Shown here one piece after another: positions 1-8,328 of a DNA stretch of 64,000 nt; the stretch's first letter is position 1, and each line of letters begins with the position of its first letter. The DNA is from Pedobacter sp. MC2016-14 (lineage in GTDB: Bacteria > Bacteroidota > Bacteroidia > Sphingobacteriales > Sphingobacteriaceae). The position numbers and the translations under genes were made by a program. The stretch covers positions 310,001-374,000 of the forward strand of contig NZ_JAJMPA010000002.1 in NCBI RefSeq assembly GCF_020991475.1. The letters are read 5' to 3'. The notes under the pieces are model-generated. The model did no database searches. It was not told where the DNA came from and was given only the letters and a program-made list of their open reading frames with translations.

Positions 1-1272
1 CTTGCTCTCTGCACTTACATCGCCTTTATTTACGGTAACCGGAAAAGTGCCGGAAATAAGGGTATGATACTGACCTGTTGCAGGGTTAAAGTAGGAGAAT
101 TTATAAGCTGGAATTGTATATTTTCCTTCCTTTCGTGGAATGGTCAGGAAAGTATAATCTCTGCTTCCCGAAACACCGTTTACGCTTTCTGTAATTTTAT
201 CTGTGATTTTTGGGTCGTATTTTTCAAATCCTTCAGGGAAATCAACCGTTAAATTTGGAAGTAGTTTGAGGTTTCCGGAACCGGATATTTTGATGGTATA
301 ATTTAAAGATTCATTGGCTTTTAAAACATCCTTATCTACAACGGTGCCCAACGAGAAATCACCCACTGCACCTTGAAATCCTGCTGGTTTACCCGCCATT
401 GGGAGTGGTTTTACGCGAATGGTAACCTGTGCGCTTTTAACCTTATACTTGCTGTCTTTAAAAGAACCGCCTCCAAAAAGCTGCTCGAAGGGATCGTTGG
501 AAGGAACGGCTTGTCTTACAGAAAAGGTGGCACCCAATGGATCAAGGGCAAGGTTACCTGCATGTTCAGGGAAAAGGATAATCTGCTTGATGATCCCTGT
601 ATGATAGGATACGCCTTTGTATACCTCAGTTGCCCATTCAATATTTGGATTGTTATTTTTGATCTCCTGACTCCAGAACCCATTAAATTCAGGTAGTTTA
701 TCTGGTTGCATATCTACCAGAGACACATTGGTATATAGTTTATAGGTAACAGAAATTTGCTCTCCCTGATAAACGGATGTTTTGTCTGGAATGGCCCTTA
801 TAAACAGACTTTTTGCAAGGTTTGCCGGATTTCCAGGCGCCACATCCTGCTGTTGCGCAGAATTAGAGGAAGAGCCATTTTGCTGTTGTTGTACCGCTCT
901 GCCTTTAACTACCTTTATTTTTAGGGGATTTGACCGGTAAGTTTTTCCGTTGGCTGTAATCGTTGCTGCGCCAATGGTGTATTCGCCCTCTTTAACAGCC
1001 ATTAAATCGTATCCAAGAGACATAGACATCGTGGTATTCCCGTTGATAGAAGTCATGCTTGAACTCTGATTAGGGCCGCCCAGTACACGAAATATGGAAA
1101 GATCTGGTGGATTAAAAGATTCTATATTGCCGTTAACGCTAAAACTGAGTTCAAATGCTTCTCCCGTACCAACAGTGTTTTGGCTCAGTGATGCCGTAAA
1201 TTTTATGTTTTGAGCCAGTAAAGTCACTGACCACAACATCAATAGGACTAAAATATATGGTGTCTTCTTCAT
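1..1272 (-). CDS. batD: BatD-family protein, C-terminus cut by window edge
   Basis: The reading frame is open from an ATG at 1272 to the window edge, giving at least 424 residues. It begins with a signal peptide (MKKTPYILVLLML, then LLAQ) followed by a beta-rich region typical of BatD (oxygen tolerance) proteins, with a Gln/Ser/Asn-rich linker near residues 120-140. BatD proteins are exported, membrane-anchored proteins that accompany the VWA proteins BatA and BatB. It starts 12 bases after the batC stop and is the last visible gene of the moxR-bat operon. Family and order agree well; the exact role of BatD is not known. The C-terminal membrane helix expected for the family lies outside the window. 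Confidence 0.85.
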   Translation of the reverse strand, partial: MKKTPYILVLLMLWSVTLLAQNIKFTASLSQNTVGTGEAFELSFSVNGNIESFNPPDLSIFRVLGGPNQSSSMTSINGNTTMSMSLGYDLMAVKEGEYTIGAATITANGKTYRSNPLKIKVVKGRAVQQQQNGSSSNSAQQQDVAPGNPANLAKSLFIRAIPDKTSVYQGEQISVTYKLYTNVSLVDMQPDKLPEFNGFWSQEIKNNNPNIEWATEVYKGVSYHTGIIKQIILFPEHAGNLALDPLGATFSVRQAVPSNDPFEQLFGGGSFKDSKYKVKSAQVTIRVKPLPMAGKPAGFQGAVGDFSLGTVVDKDVLKANESLNYTIKISGSGNLKLLPNLTVDFPEGFEKYDPKITDKITESVNGVSGSRDYTFLTIPRKEGKYTIPAYKFSYFNPATGQYHTLISGTFPVTVNKGDVSAESK

Positions 1273-1284
1273 TCTGTAATGCGG

Positions 1285-2019
1285 TTACCAGTCCTTAACA
1301 ATTCTTGCTTTAGTCCCTTTTGCCTTCTTATTTTTGAGTTTGTCCTGTGTGTTTTTTTCCTCATTGTTTAAGGCTTGCAACATGCGCTCGGCATCTTCCT
1401 TTGATAATTTGTCAGGTTGCGGCTGCTGTCCTTTTTGATCTTTATTCTGTTGATCTTTGTCCTTGCCGTCTTTGTCCTTTTTGTCTTTATTCTTATCGTC
1501 CTTATCCTTTTGCTCCTGGTTCTTATTGTCCTTGCTCTTATCGTCCTTGTTTTTGTCCTTGTTCTTTTCGTTTTTCTTATCCTGCTGTTGCTGCTGTTTC
1601 AGCTTTTCCATGGCATAAGCAAGGTTGTACCTGGTTTGCTCATCTTTTGGGTTGTTCATCAAAGATTTCTTATAAGCATCTACGCTTTCCTGTAGCTTTT
1701 TATCTTCCAGCAGGGCATTTCCAAGGTTATGATAGGCTTTGGCTTTTACATCAGGACGAGTAGCCGATTCGGCAAGTTCCGTAAACTTCTGTGCTGCATC
1801 TTTAAAGTTTTTCTGTTTGTATAAGGCATCTCCAAGGTTAAAATTGCCTTCCAGCGATTGGCTCGCTTTCGTTACAGACTTTCGGTAGCTGGCTTCAGCT
1901 TCCTTATATTTCTGTTCCTTGTACAGCTGGTTCCCTTTATGAATATCTCCCTTTTCTTTTTGTGCTAAGAGTATGCCGGCATGCAGCAGCAAAGCCGCAA
2001 TGATAATTGTCTTTTTCAT
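1285..2019 (-). CDS. batC: BatC-like TPR protein with Lys/Asp/Gln-rich tail
   Basis: This is a 244-residue exported protein. A signal peptide (ending near LLAQKEKG) is followed by about three tetratricopeptide repeats (residues 25-135; motifs such as GNLGDALYKQ-like and YHNLGNALLEDKKL). Residues 140-205 are an extreme low-complexity tract of Lys, Asp, Asn and Gln. TPR units usually mediate protein-protein contacts, so a scaffold role for the two VWA proteins encoded upstream is a reasonable inference. The ATG overlaps the batB stop by 4 bases, which suggests translational coupling. The name rests on position (after batB, before batD) and the TPR content. Confidence 0.8.
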   Translation of the reverse strand: MKKTIIIAALLLHAGILLAQKEKGDIHKGNQLYKEQKYKEAEASYRKSVTKASQSLEGNFNLGDALYKQKNFKDAAQKFTELAESATRPDVKAKAYHNLGNALLEDKKLQESVDAYKKSLMNNPKDEQTRYNLAYAMEKLKQQQQQDKKNEKNKDKNKDDKSKDNKNQEQKDKDDKNKDKKDKDGKDKDQQNKDQKGQQPQPDKLSKEDAERMLQALNNEEKNTQDKLKNKKAKGTKARIVKDW

Positions 2020-3068
2020 GATTTACGTACCTCAAATAGCTCCCACAATTTAGATTTTCTTTCCTGGCTAATGTATTTTCTGTTAGAGATGAAGAATTCC
2101 AATAACAGCAGGGCCAGGGTAATGCCCAGAAAGATCTGGAACCTGTCTTCGTAGTTTTTAAATACTTTGCTTTCATAGGTCTTCTTTTCCATTTTGGCCA
2201 CTTCGTTCATAATCAAACCTAAGCCGCTATTGGCATTAGAAGATCTTACGTATGCTCCATTTCCTGCTGTTGCAATTTCCTTACACATTTCTTCATTCAA
2301 TTTACTCAAGACGGTTTTTCCTTGTTCGTCGGTATGAAAGCCTACGGGTTGTCCGTTTTTGTAAACCGGTACAGGAGCACCTTCAGGAGAACCTTCGCCA
2401 ATCACATGGATTTCTATACCCTTAGCACTGGCAGTTTTGGCAGCAGCCACAGCATCGTCTTCATGATTTTCGCCATCTGTCATGATAATCATGGCTTTGC
2501 TTTTTCCGGTAACCTGCTCAAAGGTCTCCAGTCCCATTTCTATGGCAGCACCAATGGCCGTTCCTTGTGTTGGAACAATGTCTGTGCTGATATTGTTGAG
2601 AAACAGTTTAGCAGCAGCATAGTCTGTAGTAATGGGGAGTTGAACATAAGCCTGACCTGCAAAAATGACGATGCCAATCCTGTCGTTATGCATACTGTCT
2701 ATCATTTGAGAAATGGCACGTTTAGCATTCTCCAGTCTGTTTGGAGAAAGATCAGCTGCCAGCATACTGTTTGATACATCCAGTAAAACCAGTACATCCG
2801 ATCCGCTTCGCTTGCCTTCTTCAGTTTTAGTACCTATCTGCGGATCTGCAATGGCCACAATCAAAAATGCATAGGCCAGTACAAAAAGGACAAATTTCCA
2901 GATAGGGCGGGAAAATGAAACTTCGGGCATCAGGCGCTTTACGGTATGGGCATTGCCTAAACGTGCCAGGGCTTTATGTTTCCATCTGGTGATGAAAAAA
3001 AATAAGAGGATTAAAACAGGAATACCCAGTAAGCCCCATAATATTTGTATGTCTGCAAAACGTATCAT
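2016..3068 (-). CDS. batB: BatB: membrane-anchored VWA domain protein
   Basis: This is a 350-residue protein with two N-terminal membrane helices (about residues 8-27 and 56-76), a von Willebrand factor A domain (about 90-285) and a C-terminal helix (about 312-330). The MIDAS metal site is complete: D97-x-S99-x-S101, a TQGT threonine loop and the MTDGE aspartate loop. Such proteins sit in the inner membrane with the VWA domain exposed and bind partners through a divalent metal. It lies one base after batA and overlaps batC by 4 bases, all within one operon. BatA and BatB have been linked to oxygen tolerance in Bacteroides, but the mechanism is unsettled. Confidence 0.9.
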   Translation of the reverse strand: MIRFADIQILWGLLGIPVLILLFFFITRWKHKALARLGNAHTVKRLMPEVSFSRPIWKFVLFVLAYAFLIVAIADPQIGTKTEEGKRSGSDVLVLLDVSNSMLAADLSPNRLENAKRAISQMIDSMHNDRIGIVIFAGQAYVQLPITTDYAAAKLFLNNISTDIVPTQGTAIGAAIEMGLETFEQVTGKSKAMIIMTDGENHEDDAVAAAKTASAKGIEIHVIGEGSPEGAPVPVYKNGQPVGFHTDEQGKTVLSKLNEEMCKEIATAGNGAYVRSSNANSGLGLIMNEVAKMEKKTYESKVFKNYEDRFQIFLGITLALLLLEFFISNRKYISQERKSKLWELFEVRKS

Positions 3069-3069
3069 T

Positions 3070-4095
3070 TTATGTCAATGCCCCTTTAAATACAGTGTTT
3101 TTTAATAGAAATTCCAGCAACAGTAAAAATAGCGCCAGCAATGCCAAAGGGAAAAAGCGCTCGGTTTTTTTGTGGTACTGCGTTACCGCAATCTTTGCCT
3201 TTTCCAGGTTGTCAATCTGCGTATAGATCTCTTTTAGCTTTTGGTTATTGGTGGCCCTGAAATACTTACCTCCGGTAATTTTAGCAATATTGGTAAGGGT
3301 AGGTTCATCAATGGTAACAGGCACCTGCTGGTATTGGATGCCAAAGGGAGTTTTAACCGGGTAGGGGGCAAAGCCTTTAGTGCCTACGCCTACTGTATAT
3401 ACCCTTACCTTCATTTGTTTGGCAATTTCTGCTGCCGTAGCAGGAGGTATAGAACCGGTTGTATTAGATCCGTCAGTTAGCAAAATGACTACCTTACTTT
3501 TTGCATCACTTTCTTTAAGTCGGCTTACTGCTGTAGCAAGGCCCATCCCAATTGCCGTACCGTCGGTAATCATCCCGTTGCTAATTCCTTTAAACAGGTT
3601 AATGAGCACGTCATGGTCTATCGTAAGCGGACATTGGGTAAAGCTTTCACCACTAAATACCACCAATCCAATCCGGTCGTCTGGCCGGTCTTTAATAAAA
3701 TCAATTGCAATCTCTTTACCGGCTTCGAGGCGGTTGGGTTTTAAATCCTCTGAAAGCATACTTCCTGAAATATCAGTCGCAATCACAATATCTATTCCTT
3801 CTGTCGTGCTGTTTTGCCAGCTTAAGGCAGATTGTGGCCTGGCCAATGCAACAATGATCATGATTAAGGCAAGCACCCTCAATACAATGGCATAATGACG
3901 GAGGCCAGCATGTTTAGCAAAAAAGCGGTTTTTATTTTTAGCTGCCGCGGCAGAAAACCCTTTAATTGCCGAAACGCCAAGTGTGCCCTGTAACTTATTT
4001 TGACGCTTGATGTACCAAAGTACAACCAATGGAATTAAAAGCAATAACCAGAAAAAAACTGGTTGGGCAAATGTTATTCCTTTAAACCAACTCAT
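3070..4095 (-). CDS. batA: BatA: membrane-anchored VWA domain protein
   Basis: This is a 341-residue protein with the same plan as BatB: two N-terminal helices (about 12-28 and 68-86), a VWA domain and a C-terminal helix (about 313-332). The MIDAS site is D108-x-S110-x-S112, with a TDGT loop and a LLTDGS loop, so metal binding looks intact. It overlaps the preceding BatD-like gene by 4 bases (ATGA type). BatA and BatB presumably form a hetero-complex handled by the MoxR ATPase at the head of the operon, as proposed for MoxR-VWA pairs generally. The paralogue relation to BatB is clear from layout and motifs. Confidence 0.9.
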   Translation of the reverse strand: MSWFKGITFAQPVFFWLLLLIPLVVLWYIKRQNKLQGTLGVSAIKGFSAAAAKNKNRFFAKHAGLRHYAIVLRVLALIMIIVALARPQSALSWQNSTTEGIDIVIATDISGSMLSEDLKPNRLEAGKEIAIDFIKDRPDDRIGLVVFSGESFTQCPLTIDHDVLINLFKGISNGMITDGTAIGMGLATAVSRLKESDAKSKVVILLTDGSNTTGSIPPATAAEIAKQMKVRVYTVGVGTKGFAPYPVKTPFGIQYQQVPVTIDEPTLTNIAKITGGKYFRATNNQKLKEIYTQIDNLEKAKIAVTQYHKKTERFFPLALLALFLLLLEFLLKNTVFKGALT

Positions 4096-5048
4096 TGCTG
4101 TTTTTTATTTTCAGTAACTGTCTCTATCTGCCTGGTGTTTTTTATAAAGTTAATGGCAGATTCCATACTTTGTTCGTTCTCTGTGCTCAACGGCTTTTCT
4201 TTAGCAAACTTTACCAAATCTGCCAGCACTAACAATTCTTTTAAATTTTTCCTGTCATCATCGCTAATATCTTTGTTTCTGAGGCTTTTGAAGATTTCTT
4301 CGGTTGTTTGCTCCAGCGCATTGATCTGATAGCGTTTTTCAAGGTATTCCCTCAAAATGTCTGTCAGGCTACTGTGGTACAGTTTCATTTCGTTCTGTTG
4401 CCATAGCTGACTTTGTTTTAGTTCCTGCAATTTCTGTAAAGCCAATTGGTGGATTGGAATTAAGGGCTTTGCAGGTGCATTTACTACCGGTTTTGATTTT
4501 TTTCTTTTAGCCAGCAGCCATATTAAACCAATAACCAGTAAAAGCCCTAATGCCGAAAGCTCAATGGCCATAATGTGATCTTTAATCCAGTCCACCCAGT
4601 TATACTTTACAGCCAATGGTTCTTTGATATCATACACACCCTTGGAGGTATCCACCTTTACTGCATTGACCTGTAGTGGAAGTGCATTGGTGTTAAAAGT
4701 GCCGGTAGAAGTTGTAAAGGTAAATGATGGGATCATTTGCAATCCTGTATCAAAGGAGGTAATGATATATTGCCTGTTGATGCTGATTAAATCCGGACTA
4801 GCTGGATTTTTTATGGTATCGGTGTTACCTAATTTTACAATCTGCACCTTTGCAGACAGGGTGTCTGACAGCACAGGGAAATCTATTTTGCTGTTGGCAG
4901 GGATGGTAGCAGTTAAGCGTAAAGTGGTCTGGTCGCCCATCATCATAGATGACCGTTCCAGTTTGGCTTCAACCTTTACATCCTGTGCTTTACTATTAAA
5001 GCATAAAAGTGCTAATCCTGTAAATAAACTTATTTTTAAATACTTCAT
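4092..5048 (-). CDS. BatD-like / DUF4381-like membrane protein
   Basis: This 318-residue protein has a signal peptide (residues 1-21, ending NSKAQ), a beta-rich exported segment (22-150), one membrane helix (about 161-181), then a basic stretch and a helical cytoplasmic tail (200-318) with an LREYLEKRY motif. This layout matches the small BatD-like or DUF4381-like proteins found between DUF58 and batA genes in Bacteroidota. It overlaps both neighbours by 4 bases, so it is tightly coupled to them. The function is unknown; it may couple the exported part of the Bat complex to the cytoplasm. The operon thus contains two BatD-related proteins. Confidence 0.7.
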   Translation of the reverse strand: MKYLKISLFTGLALLCFNSKAQDVKVEAKLERSSMMMGDQTTLRLTATIPANSKIDFPVLSDTLSAKVQIVKLGNTDTIKNPASPDLISINRQYIITSFDTGLQMIPSFTFTTSTGTFNTNALPLQVNAVKVDTSKGVYDIKEPLAVKYNWVDWIKDHIMAIELSALGLLLVIGLIWLLAKRKKSKPVVNAPAKPLIPIHQLALQKLQELKQSQLWQQNEMKLYHSSLTDILREYLEKRYQINALEQTTEEIFKSLRNKDISDDDRKNLKELLVLADLVKFAKEKPLSTENEQSMESAINFIKNTRQIETVTENKKQQ

Positions 5049-5920
5049 CGCTTGCGCTCACGTTTTTTAAATAATGCCATTAAAGGCTTTACATAGGATT
5101 GATGGGTTCCAATTCCGGTAAAGTCTACGCCAGACTTCTTAAACTGGTCTGCAAGTCTCCCATTGCGTTCTAGTGCGGCAGCCCTGAACAGGCTTCTAAC
5201 CTTAGCATCGCCGGTATCAATCCATTCCATAACACCACTTTCTTCATCCTTTACAGGTATCAATCCAAGATCAGGGAATTCTTCTTCATGGATGTCGTAA
5301 AGACGCAGGGCAATCAGGTCATGTTTTCGATTGGCAATTTTTAGCTCGTTCAGGAAAGTGTCGCTCATAAAATCCGAGATGATAAAAGCCGTACATCTTT
5401 TTTTAATGGCACTGGTAAAATACCTTAGTGCTTCGGCCACGTTTGTTCCCTTACGCTGCGGTTTAAAATCAATTAGTTCACGGATAATCATCAAAATATG
5501 GCTTCTCCCTTTTTTAGGGGGGATAAACTTTTCTACCTGATCGCTAAAGAACAGCACGCCTACCTTATCATTGTTTTGTATGGCCGAAAAGGCGAGTACC
5601 GCACAAAGCTCCGTGGCCAGTTCCTGCTTAAGCTGTGTTTGCGTTCCAAAATTTTTAGAACCGCTTACATCTACCAACAGCATCACCGTCATTTCGCGCT
5701 CTTCTTCAAATACCTTTACATAAGGATGGTTGAAACGTGCGGTTACGTTCCAGTCTATGGTGCGGATTTCATCGCCAACCTGATATTCCCTTACTTCGTT
5801 AAAGGCCATACCGCGGCCTTTGAATGCAGAATGGTACTCACCAGAGAAAATCTGGTTACTAAGCCCCCTGGTTTTGATTTCAATCTTCCTGACTTTTTTT
5901 AACAGCTCTTTGGTGTCCAT
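5045..5920 (-). CDS. DUF58 domain protein of MoxR-Bat operon
   Basis: This is a 291-residue soluble protein of the DUF58 family, close to the usual length. The family signature RTIDWNVTARF is at about residues 52-62. A VWA-like fold follows, with LLVDVSGS as its metal-site-like loop. No signal peptide or membrane segment is visible, so it should be cytoplasmic. DUF58 genes almost always follow moxR genes, as here (2 bases after the moxR stop), and are thought to be substrates or partners of the MoxR ATPase. It overlaps the next gene by 4 bases. Confidence 0.88.
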   Translation of the reverse strand: MDTKELLKKVRKIEIKTRGLSNQIFSGEYHSAFKGRGMAFNEVREYQVGDEIRTIDWNVTARFNHPYVKVFEEEREMTVMLLVDVSGSKNFGTQTQLKQELATELCAVLAFSAIQNNDKVGVLFFSDQVEKFIPPKKGRSHILMIIRELIDFKPQRKGTNVAEALRYFTSAIKKRCTAFIISDFMSDTFLNELKIANRKHDLIALRLYDIHEEEFPDLGLIPVKDEESGVMEWIDTGDAKVRSLFRAAALERNGRLADQFKKSGVDFTGIGTHQSYVKPLMALFKKRERKR

Positions 5921-5922
5921 GA

Positions 5923-6930
5923 TTAAGGAACTTCTACTGCATTTAATATTCCGGTAATGATATCCTCTGTGCTAATGTTTTCTGCTTCTGCCTCGTAGGT
6001 CAGCCCAATGCGGTGCCTAAGCACATCATGACAAACGGCACGTACATCTTCCGGAATCACATAACCCCTGCGTTTTATAAAGGCATATGCTTTAGCGGCC
6101 AGGGCTAAATTTATACTTGCTCTTGGCGAAGCGCCAAAATTTACCAGGTTTTTATAATCTGCCAGTTTATATTGTTCAGGGAAGCGGGTGGCAAACACAA
6201 TATCGATGATATATTGCTCAATTTTCTCATCCATGTACACCTCTCGTACAATCTTTCTGCCCCTGATGATGTCATCCGGGTGCAAAATGGTATTTACTTT
6301 TGGCATGCCCTGAGGAGCAATATTAGCCCGCATGATCATTTTTTCGTCTTCCTTTTTCGGATAGCCGATAATTACTTTGAGCATAAAACGGTCTACCTGT
6401 GCTTCTGGCAGTGGATAAGTACCTTCCTGTTCAATTGGGTTTTGGGTAGCCAGTACTAAAAAAGGAGTAGGCAATGGAAAGGTATGGTCGCCAATGGTTA
6501 CCTGACGTTCCTGCATCGCTTCCAGCAAGGCACTTTGTACTTTGGCTGGCGCACGGTTAATCTCATCGGCAAGAATGAAGTTGGAAAACAAAGGGCCTTT
6601 TCGGACCACAAACTCTTCTTTTTTCTGGTTATAGATCATGGTGCCCAGCAAATCTGCCGGCAACAGATCGGGTGTAAACTGAATTCTGCTAAAGCCGGCA
6701 TCAATACATTTAGAAAGGGTGTTGATGGCTAGTGTTTTAGCTAGTCCAGGTACACCTTCAAGCAAGATGTGGCCGTCTGCAAGCAGACCTATCATCAGCC
6801 GCTCTACCATGTAGCGCTGTCCCACAATAACTTTATCCATCTCCATAAACAGGAGGTCAATAAATGCACTCTCTTGTTGTATTTTATCGTTAAGTGCCCT
6901 GATGTCTGTTACGTTATTTACTTGTTCCAT
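5923..6930 (-). CDS. moxR: MoxR-family AAA+ ATPase
   Basis: This is a 335-residue AAA+ ATPase of the MoxR/AAA_3 family. It has a Walker A motif (GVPGLAKT, residues 59-66), a Walker B (FILADE, about 118-123) followed by INRAPAK, and sensor 1 (LATQNP). The helical lid is at the C-terminus (about 255-335). MoxR proteins are chaperone-like ATPases that act on VWA proteins, and batA and batB lie in the same operon. It is the first gene of the seven-gene minus-strand operon; the promoter should lie in the 84 bases before it (6931-7014), but no clear TAnnTTTG element was picked out there. Confidence 0.93.
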   Translation of the reverse strand: MEQVNNVTDIRALNDKIQQESAFIDLLFMEMDKVIVGQRYMVERLMIGLLADGHILLEGVPGLAKTLAINTLSKCIDAGFSRIQFTPDLLPADLLGTMIYNQKKEEFVVRKGPLFSNFILADEINRAPAKVQSALLEAMQERQVTIGDHTFPLPTPFLVLATQNPIEQEGTYPLPEAQVDRFMLKVIIGYPKKEDEKMIMRANIAPQGMPKVNTILHPDDIIRGRKIVREVYMDEKIEQYIIDIVFATRFPEQYKLADYKNLVNFGASPRASINLALAAKAYAFIKRRGYVIPEDVRAVCHDVLRHRIGLTYEAEAENISTEDIITGILNAVEVP

Positions 6931-7014
6931 TTGGAATTTTTCTTTTGGAGGCGAAAATTAGAGAAACCTTTAGCTTCGTGCAAGCGCAATAGAACCGAAT
7001 ACTGTTAAAATTTG

Positions 7015-7161
7015 TTAAATTTTATTGTAGCCCCAATAGATGACATATAGCCATACCAGGCCTTTGAGCAGGAAGAACAGAAATCCCCATATTCCTAAGC
7101 GTTTTACCCATTTGATTAGGGCAAGCTTTTTATCGGATGGTTGTTCTGTAGAGGGTTCCAT
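7015..7161 (-). CDS. Small one-helix membrane protein, unknown function
   Basis: This short gene encodes 48 residues: a polar start (MEPSTEQPSDKKL), then a hydrophobic and aromatic stretch (about residues 24-43, rich in Trp, Leu, Phe and Tyr) that should be one membrane helix, and a short KI tail. It stands 84 bases upstream of moxR on the same strand, so it may be the leader of that operon. Codon use and the clean helix argue that it is real. No family is recognised. It could be a small membrane regulator or accessory protein, but nothing in the sequence decides this. Confidence 0.6.
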   Translation of the reverse strand: MEPSTEQPSDKKLALIKWVKRLGIWGFLFFLLKGLVWLYVIYWGYNKI

Positions 7162-7269
7162 GGAGTTATAACGTTATGTCTTCAAATTTATTGAATTTTG
7201 CTAACAAATAATAATCTGAAACTATTAAACTCCAGTATTGTTTTAAGGGTACATCAAAAAACAAATGCC

Positions 7270-7539
7270 ATGGAAAATAATGAAAATACAATTCCCGAAA
7301 ACGAGGAATTTGAAAATGCTGACGTTGATCCAGGGTTTGACCCACATACAGGCCATGTGATACATGGACGCGAGGATAAACGTGAAACCAATATTGACAG
7401 CAATAAGAGCATTAGTGAAATGAGGAATGATAATGCAGAAAAGCCACTAGATGACTTAGGGGAGCCGGCTGAAGGTAATGATGCTTTAAATTATAAGAAT
7501 GACCGGGATAACGGTACTTATAATCCTAAAAATATTTAA
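7270..7539 (+). CDS. Small acidic hydrophilic protein, unknown
   Basis: The ATG at 7270 gives an 89-residue protein that is very polar and acidic, rich in Asn, Asp and Glu, with no hydrophobic core, signal peptide or cysteine. The frame is open upstream to 7198, but the earlier part is rich in Leu and Asn and looks like untranslated A/T-rich DNA. The composition suggests an intrinsically disordered cytoplasmic protein, of the kind sometimes stress-induced in Sphingobacteriaceae; that comparison is only an impression. It stands alone, 100 bases before the sigma factor gene and divergent from the 48-residue gene. Confidence 0.5.
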   Translation: MENNENTIPENEEFENADVDPGFDPHTGHVIHGREDKRETNIDSNKSISEMRNDNAEKPLDDLGEPAEGNDALNYKNDRDNGTYNPKNI

Positions 7540-7638
7540 ATATCCTGCCCTTCACTATAATTATCTGCGTAAAGCTCTTACTAAAAAGCCCGAAATCAAT
7601 ATATTTATATAATATTGCGCTTTGTAGTATAATCAAAC

Positions 7639-8229
7639 ATGGGTAATTATAGTGAATTTTCCGATCTTCAACTCGTAGATTTATTAAAATCCGGGGATCG
7701 TGATGCTTTTGCTGAAATCTATAACCGCTACAAATTTTTACTCCACCATCACGCATGGAATAAAATCCGTAATAAGGAGGAAACACAAGACCTTGTACAA
7801 GAAGTTTTTTCTATGATTTGGGCCAAACGCGAAACCATTAACATCGGTAGTAATTTATCAGGTTATCTGTATACCTGCATAAACAACCAGTTTCTTAATA
7901 GTGTTGCTCATAAAATAGTCCGGGATAAATACATTGATTCTATAGTCAAATTCAGCCAGACAGCACCTGTTATTACAGATCACAGGGTTCGTGAAAATAT
8001 GTTGCAGGCTTTAATAGATAAGGAGATTGCAAATTTGCCCGACAGGATGCGGGAAGTATTTGAACTGAGCCGTAAAAAACACTTGAGCAACAAAGAAATA
8101 GCCGAAATAATGGGTACGTCCGAACTTACAGTGAAAAAGCAAATGGGCTACGCTTTAAAAATTCTTCGGAAGAAATTAGGCCTGGTACTTTTTCTGGCTT
8201 CTTATGTCGTTCTCCATCATCATCCATAA
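7639..8229 (+). CDS. ECF RNA polymerase sigma-70 factor (Bacteroidetes type)
   Basis: This is a 196-residue ECF sigma factor. Region 2 (about residues 8-85) contains DLVQEVFSMIWAKRE, and region 4 (about 125-180) has the helix-turn-helix SNKEIAEIMGTSELTVKK. This is the family that pairs with FecR anti-sigma factors and TonB-dependent receptors in Bacteroidota. Here the expected FecR gene is not adjacent: two ABC transporter genes intervene before FecR at 11573. It probably directs transcription of the SusC/SusD genes and perhaps of its own locus, when FecR releases it. The C-terminal end is hydrophobic (VLFLASYVVLHHH), as often seen in this family. Confidence 0.93.
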   Translation: MGNYSEFSDLQLVDLLKSGDRDAFAEIYNRYKFLLHHHAWNKIRNKEETQDLVQEVFSMIWAKRETINIGSNLSGYLYTCINNQFLNSVAHKIVRDKYIDSIVKFSQTAPVITDHRVRENMLQALIDKEIANLPDRMREVFELSRKKHLSNKEIAEIMGTSELTVKKQMGYALKILRKKLGLVLFLASYVVLHHHP

Positions 8230-8236
8230 AAATTAG

Positions 8237-8275
8237 ATTTTTATTTACTACCGCAGCAGCAGCTTCTTGTCTTAC
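8237..8275 (+). repeat. Copy 1 of repeated spacer element (sigma side)
   Basis: The 16 bases at 8237-8252 (ATTTTTATTTACTACC) and the 11 bases at 8265-8275 (TCTTGTCTTAC) recur in the same order just before fecR (11515-11554). The 12-13 bases between the two blocks are not conserved. One copy lies right after the sigma gene and the other right before fecR, so the two copies frame the ABC genes. The best explanation is a duplicated sigma-fecR spacer, but a shared regulatory element is possible. Confidence 0.6.
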
Positions 8276-8328
8276 ACTCATACGCATCGGTGATGCTAAC
8301 AACTGTAACCAGAAACTAAGTAAATAAA

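Noticed and set aside
1347-1763. Open frame opposite batC with many Cys, Pro and Leu codons
   Set aside because: It is the complement of the low-complexity Lys/Asp tract; composition is implausible for a protein.
3380-3895. Long open frame opposite batA
   Set aside because: Complement of a strong VWA gene; no signal or motif of its own.
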